Origin: Thermocatellispora tengchongensis
Lineage (GTDB): Bacteria > Actinomycetota > Actinomycetes > Streptosporangiales > Streptosporangiaceae
DNA length: 64,000 bases
Direction of reading: 5' to 3'
NCBI RefSeq assembly: GCF_014202315.1
Contig: NZ_JACHGN010000011.1
Location: 62,001 to 126,000 of the forward strand
Shown piece by piece: positions 60,333-64,000 of this stretch. The translations under genes were made by a program, and so were the position numbers. The notes under the pieces are model-generated. The model did no database searches. It saw only the letters and a program-made list of their open reading frames with translations, and was not told the origin of the DNA. Position 1 is the first letter of the stretch; every line of letters starts with the position of its first letter.

Positions 60333-61979
60333 TCAGAGGAAGTAGAGGCGGTTGAGCGAGACGGAGTCGGACGGCCCCGACTCGACCGGTTCGCCGTCGA
60401 GCGAGACGCGGCCGTGCCGATCGACGTCCACATGGCCGAGCCGGGTGTTGCGCACCATGGAGGCGGGGCCGATGCCGCGGGTGCCGCGCACGCCGACCCG
60501 GCGCCTGCGCGTGGGCAGGCGGTCGCCTGACGCGGCGGCCTGCGCCACGAAGGCGACCGACAGGTCGGCGGCGGTCGCGCCGTGCGCGCCGAACTGCGGG
60601 CCGAGCACGAGCGGCTCACAGGTGTCGGTCGAGGCGTTCGGGTCGCCGGTGACGCCGTAGGCGGGGAAGCCGGCCTTCAGCACGAGTTGCGGCTTGGCGC
60701 CGAAATAGGCCGGCCACCACAGGACGATGTCGGCCAGCTTGCCCACCTCCAGCGAGCCGACCTCGTGGGACAGGCCGTGCGCGATGGCCGGGTTGACGGT
60801 GAGCTTGGCCAGGTAGCGCAGGACGCGTTCGTTGTCGTGCCGCCCGGCGGCGCCCCGCTCGGCTTTCATCTTCCCCGCCATGGCGAAGGTGCGTCTGACG
60901 GTCTCGCCGGCCCGGCCCATGCCCTGGGCGTCGGAGGAGGTGATGCCGATGACGCCCAGGTCGTGCAGGACGTCCTCGGCGCCCATGGTTCCCGCTCTGA
61001 TCCGGTCTCGGGCCAGCGCGGCGTCGCCGGGCAGGCCGGGTTTGAGCCCGTGCACCGAGACGATCATTCCGTGGTGCTCCGCGACGGCGTCCCGGCCGAA
61101 CGGCAGGGTCGGGTTGGTGGACGAGCCGATCACGTTCGGCACCCCGGCCAGCTTGAGCACGTTGGGCACGTGGCCCCCGCCGCAGCCTTCGATGTGGAAG
61201 GCGTGGATCGTCCTGCCGGACAGCACGGCGAGGGTGTCCTCCACCGACAGGCACTCGTTGAGGCCGTCGGTGTGCAGGGCCACCTGCACGTCGTGCTCCT
61301 CGGCGACGGTCAGGGCGGTGTCCAGGGCACGGGTGTGGGCCCCCATGTCCTCGTGCACCTTGAAGCCCGAGGCGCCGCCCTCGACCAGCGCCTCGACCAG
61401 CGGTGCCGGGTGGGAGGAGGAGCCGCGGGCCAGGAAGCCGATGTTGACCGGCCAGGCGTCGAAGGCGTTGAACGCGTGGCGCAGCGCCCACGGCGAGTTC
61501 ACCCCGACCCCCCAGACGGGGCCGAACTCCTGGCCGATGATCGTGGTCACCCCGGAGGCCAGCGACGCCTCCATGATCCGGGGCGACAGCAGGTGCACGT
61601 GCGTGTCGATCGCCCCGGCGGTGGCGATCAGGCCCTCGCCGGACACGATCGTGGTGCCGGTGCCCACCACCACCTCGACGCCGTCCAGCGTGTCGGGGTT
61701 GCCGGCGCGGCCGATCGCATGGATCCGTCCCTCGCGCACGCCGATCGAGGCGCTGCGCACGCCGAGGACCGGGTCCAGGATCAGCACGTTGCTGATCACC
61801 AGGTCGCAGGTCTCCCGTACGGAGGCGGCCTTCAGGTGCAGTCCGTCCCTGGCGGTCTTGCCGAACCCGGCCAGGAACTCCTCTCCCCGCTTCTGCGAGT
61901 CGTGCTCGACCTCCACCACCAGGCCCGAGTCGCCGAGCCGCACCCGGTCGCCCTCGCGGTAGCCGTACAGACTCATCAC
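60333..61979 (-). CDS. Urease subunit alpha, divergent (no flap cysteine)
   Basis: 548 residues. It keeps the nickel ligands and the carbamylated lysine region: IDTHVHLLSP, GFKVHEDMGA (Lys207), VALHTDGLNE, HIEGCGGGH and SSDAQGMGR. The mobile flap, normally MVCHHL, reads VSVHGL, so the conserved flap Cys is Val309 and one His is Gly. Most catalytic residues are present but the active-site cover is changed. Such second-copy ureases with a fused gamma/beta subunit and agmatine deiminase occur in other actinomycetes. No accessory genes (ureD, E, F, G) are in the window. The GTG start overlaps the gamma/beta stop. Confidence 0.88.
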   Translation of the reverse strand: MMSLYGYREGDRVRLGDSGLVVEVEHDSQKRGEEFLAGFGKTARDGLHLKAASVRETCDLVISNVLILDPVLGVRSASIGVREGRIHAIGRAGNPDTLDGVEVVVGTGTTIVSGEGLIATAGAIDTHVHLLSPRIMEASLASGVTTIIGQEFGPVWGVGVNSPWALRHAFNAFDAWPVNIGFLARGSSSHPAPLVEALVEGGASGFKVHEDMGAHTRALDTALTVAEEHDVQVALHTDGLNECLSVEDTLAVLSGRTIHAFHIEGCGGGHVPNVLKLAGVPNVIGSSTNPTLPFGRDAVAEHHGMIVSVHGLKPGLPGDAALARDRIRAGTMGAEDVLHDLGVIGITSSDAQGMGRAGETVRRTFAMAGKMKAERGAAGRHDNERVLRYLAKLTVNPAIAHGLSHEVGSLEVGKLADIVLWWPAYFGAKPQLVLKAGFPAYGVTGDPNASTDTCEPLVLGPQFGAHGATAADLSVAFVAQAAASGDRLPTRRRRVGVRGTRGIGPASMVRNTRLGHVDVDRHGRVSLDGEPVESGPSDSVSLNRLYFL

Positions 61980-62653
61980 GCCCCCAGATATCCGCAGGCA
62001 CGCGCCCGGTGCATCGCGGCCTCGAACGCGCCGGGCGCGTCCAGCGGCCCGTCCACCAGCCCGGCGAAGCCGACGACCACACGCGCGCCACCGATCTCGG
62101 CCAGCCGCACCGTACGCGCGGCGCCGGGATCGAAGCGGACGGTGGAGCCCGCGGGCACGGCCAGGCGGCGGCCGTAGGCGGCGGCGCGGTCGAAGCTCAG
62201 CCGCGGGTTGACCTCGAAGAAGTGGAAGTGCGAGGTCACGCTGATCGGCACGGAGGCGGTGTTGACCACCTCGATCTCGGCCGTCTCGGGCGCCGGCTCG
62301 GGCCGGTCGGCCGCGATGACCGCGCCGGGGGCCTCGGGGCCCAGGGAGCCGCCGCCGAACGGGTCGGTGACCACGGCGAGCCGGGTGCCGTCGTCGAAGA
62401 CGGCCTCGACGTGGATCTCGGTCACGATGTCCGACACGCCGGGCAGCACGTCGTCCGGGCCCAGTACGGCACGGCCCGCCTCGATCGCCTCGGCCAGCCG
62501 GGCGCCCTCGCGGGCCGCCTCGCAGACGGCGTCCGAGATCAGCGCGGTCGCCTCGGGGACGTTGAGCCGCAGGCCCCTGGCCCGCCGCGAACGGGCCAGC
62601 TCGGCCGCTGTGAACAACAGCAGCCGATCCCGCTCCGTCGGCGTCAGTCTCAC
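61976..62653 (-). CDS. Fused urease gamma/beta subunit
   Basis: 225 residues. Residues 1-95 are the gamma subunit: LTPTERDRLLLFTAAELARSRRARGLRLNVPEA. The rest is the beta subunit: IEVVNTASVPISVTSHFHFFEVNPRLSFDRAAAYGRRLAVPAG. Gamma-beta fusion is known in some bacterial ureases. It is the first gene of the operon and faces a TetR gene. Its product complexes with the alpha subunit encoded next. Confidence 0.92.
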   Translation of the reverse strand: MRLTPTERDRLLLFTAAELARSRRARGLRLNVPEATALISDAVCEAAREGARLAEAIEAGRAVLGPDDVLPGVSDIVTEIHVEAVFDDGTRLAVVTDPFGGGSLGPEAPGAVIAADRPEPAPETAEIEVVNTASVPISVTSHFHFFEVNPRLSFDRAAAYGRRLAVPAGSTVRFDPGAARTVRLAEIGGARVVVGFAGLVDGPLDAPGAFEAAMHRARACGYLGA

Positions 62654-62736
62654 GTCTTCCTCCGGATCAGCTCAAGGGGGCGGCACGGCGCCGCGTGCGC
62701 TTCGAAACGTCGGGGCCCGACAGAGTTAGAACCGTA

Positions 62737-62749
62737 CTCAAAGTTTGAG
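62737..62749. promoter_or_regulatory. Perfect palindromic operator between the urease operon and its TetR gene
   Basis: CTCAAAGTTTGAG is a perfect 6-1-6 inverted repeat, with a further TTTGA half-site downstream at 62762-62766. It lies in the 139-bp divergent promoter region and is AT-rich against its surroundings. It is the likely binding site of the adjacent TetR protein. Confidence 0.65.
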
Positions 62750-62792
62750 CGCAGATCTAGATTTGACCACGAATCAGGCGAAAGGCACTACG

Positions 62793-63389
62793 GTGGTCCG
62801 CATGGCGCGGGAGTCGAAGATCGCCCTTGACCGGCCCGACATGCGGGCGCACGTGCTCAAGGCCGCCCTGCTGGCGATCGAGGAGGTCGGCTTCGCCCGC
62901 CTGCGGATCAGGGACATCGCCGACCGGGCCGGGATGAGCACCGGCCACGTTCTCTACTACTTCGGCAGCCGCGACCGCATCCTCGTCTCCACCCTGCTCA
63001 TGAGCGAGGCCGACCTCGACGAGCGCCGCCGGGCCGAGCTGGCCCACCTGGACGCGCACGCGGCACTGGACCGCCTGGTCGAGCTCTACCTGCCGAAAGG
63101 ACCGCACGACGTGCGCTGGCGGTTGTGGGCCCAGGTCATCGCCCGGCCGCCCGAGGACGAGGAGACGCTGCTCAGGCTCGACGGCTTCTTCCGCTCCTGG
63201 GCGGCCGAGCTGGCCGCCATCGTGCGGCGGCTGTCGGACCTCGGCGCGGAGGCCGCCGAGGACTTCGCGGTCAGGCACTGCCGCCTGATGGACGGCCTGA
63301 GCAACGAGGTCCTGCTCGGCATACCCGGCCACGACGCGGCCTGGGCGAAGAAGGCCGTGCTCGCGTCCATGCGCCGCGAGCTCGGGTGA
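62793..63389 (+). CDS. TetR-family regulator, divergent from the urease operon
   Basis: 198 residues. The DNA-binding part reads VLKAALLAIEEVGFARLRIRDIADRAGMSTGHVLYYFGSRDRILVSTLL. The ligand domain has a TetR_C-like form with RWRLWAQVIARPPEDEETLLRLDGFFRSW, typical of actinobacterial nucleotide/polyamine-pathway TetR proteins such as BetI-like ones. Start GTG at 62793 or ATG at 62802. It should control the urease/agmatine deiminase operon through the palindrome at 62737-62749. Confidence 0.85.
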   Translation: MVRMARESKIALDRPDMRAHVLKAALLAIEEVGFARLRIRDIADRAGMSTGHVLYYFGSRDRILVSTLLMSEADLDERRRAELAHLDAHAALDRLVELYLPKGPHDVRWRLWAQVIARPPEDEETLLRLDGFFRSWAAELAAIVRRLSDLGAEAAEDFAVRHCRLMDGLSNEVLLGIPGHDAAWAKKAVLASMRRELG

Positions 63390-63450
63390 CGCCGCGCCGG
63401 GCCCCGGCCCGGCATCGCCTCAAGGTCCCACAGAACGCGAGGCCGGGTGC

Positions 63451-64000
63451 TCACCGCCTGACGGGCGTTCGCGGACCGTGGCTCCCGCGGTCCCGCACCG
63501 CCTCCGCGATGATCCCGGCCGCCCTCGCCATGCCGGCGGCGTTGGGATGGTACGGGTACGCGGGAGAGGCCGGCACCGCGCCTTCCAGCCAGCGCCGCGC
63601 GGGCGGCTCGCACAGGCCGTGCCGGGCGCTGGGCCGGCGGATGTCCACGTAGATCGCGTCATGCGCGGCGGCCTGCCGGGCCAGCATCGCCATCAGGCGG
63701 TCGAACGTGGCCTGCAGATAGTCCGCGTCGGCGGACGTGAAGGGGTCGGCCGGGTAACAGCCGCCTCGGCGCCAGTACGTCAGGTAGCCGACCACGACCA
63801 CGTCGGCGCGGGGAGACCGGCGGTGGATCTCCTCCAGCGCCGCGGCCACCTTCGGCGCGGTGGCGTCGATCCGGGCGGCGTACTGGTCGACGCCGTCCAC
63901 GGTGTGGCGCTCCCGGCAGGTCGGCCCGGTGGGCGGGGGCTGGGGGTTCGCGCAGGTCACGAAGGCCGACCCCAGGAGGATGTCGTTGGCCCCGATCGCG
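63451..64000 (-). CDS. SGNH/GDSL-family hydrolase, C-terminal part (runs off the window)
   Basis: The visible part starts in the block with Gly-Ala-Asn-Asp (AIGANDILLGSAFVTCAN), which supplies the oxyanion-hole Asn of SGNH hydrolases. It ends with the His of block V (YPYHPNAAGMARAAGII). The segment between contains VVVVGYLTYWRRGG and cysteines that could pair, as in secreted esterases of this group. The N-terminus with the nucleophile Ser lies beyond the window. Confidence 0.75.
   Translation of the reverse strand, partial: AIGANDILLGSAFVTCANPQPPPTGPTCRERHTVDGVDQYAARIDATAPKVAAALEEIHRRSPRADVVVVGYLTYWRRGGCYPADPFTSADADYLQATFDRLMAMLARQAAAHDAIYVDIRRPSARHGLCEPPARRWLEGAVPASPAYPYHPNAAGMARAAGIIAEAVRDRGSHGPRTPVRR

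Overview
The window is very GC-rich, with GTG/TTG starts, dense ATGA/GTGA gene overlaps and many secondary-metabolism and catabolic genes. This fits a filamentous actinomycete, probably from or near the Streptosporangiales; that placement is inferred from gene style, not from a marker gene. No rRNA, tRNA, CRISPR array, transposase or phage gene was seen.

Region 1 (1-3511) holds a partial NAD-dependent epimerase, an allantoinase-like deacetylase, an amidohydrolase and a divergent SDR gene.

Region 2 (about 3.6-39.2 kb) is the main feature: a nonribosomal peptide cluster for a thiazoline-type metallophore of the pyochelin/yersiniabactin/coelibactin class. An aryl-acid ligase (16916-18502) should load the ArCP at the N-terminus of a 2195-residue NRPS (22648-29235, ArCP-Cy-A-PCP-Cy-A-PCP). 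The chain would then pass to a 1831-residue NRPS (11305-16800, docking-Cy-A[MT]-PCP-TE). Two A-domain codes match cysteine exactly and the third deviates. Tailoring genes include a thiazolinyl imide reductase fused to a methyltransferase, a second related methyltransferase, a P450 with a separate [3Fe-4S] ferredoxin, a saccharopine-dehydrogenase-like protein and a type II thioesterase. A covalent-flavin amine oxidase, a luciferase-like monooxygenase with a flavin reductase, a DegT-type aminotransferase and a small tautomerase have no counterpart in the pyochelin pathway. Export would use an MFS protein and two YbtP/Q-like ABC half-transporters. Import would use a complete Opp/Nik-type ABC system. 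Zur-like boxes sit in the divergent NRPS/ligase promoter and in front of the importer, and a Fur-family Zur gene closes the cluster. Together these suggest a zinc-responsive metallophore (zincophore).

Region 3 (39.3-42.8 kb) is an ECF sigma/anti-sigma pair coupled to an ABC-2 transporter. Region 4 (43.1-48.8 kb) is a catabolic operon (MFS, FAD monooxygenase, amidohydrolase) divergent from a double Lrp/AsnC-type regulator. Region 5 (48.8-54.5 kb) contains two TetR genes and a set of acyl-CoA-type genes (enoyl-CoA hydratase, PPOX protein, SDR, two MaoC-type dehydratases). It also holds two pseudogenes, a truncated SDR and a frameshifted thiolase. A repeated operator with ACAGTC/GACTGT arms probably marks the regulon of the second TetR protein.

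Region 6 (54.5-59.3 kb) holds a VOC protein, a secreted serine hydrolase, a CHRD protein, an aryl-CoA-hydroxylase-like flavoprotein and an unknown protein. Region 7 (59.3-63.4 kb) is a compact operon of fused urease gamma/beta, a divergent urease alpha subunit and agmatine deiminase, with a divergent TetR gene and a palindromic operator. A partial SGNH hydrolase runs off the right edge.
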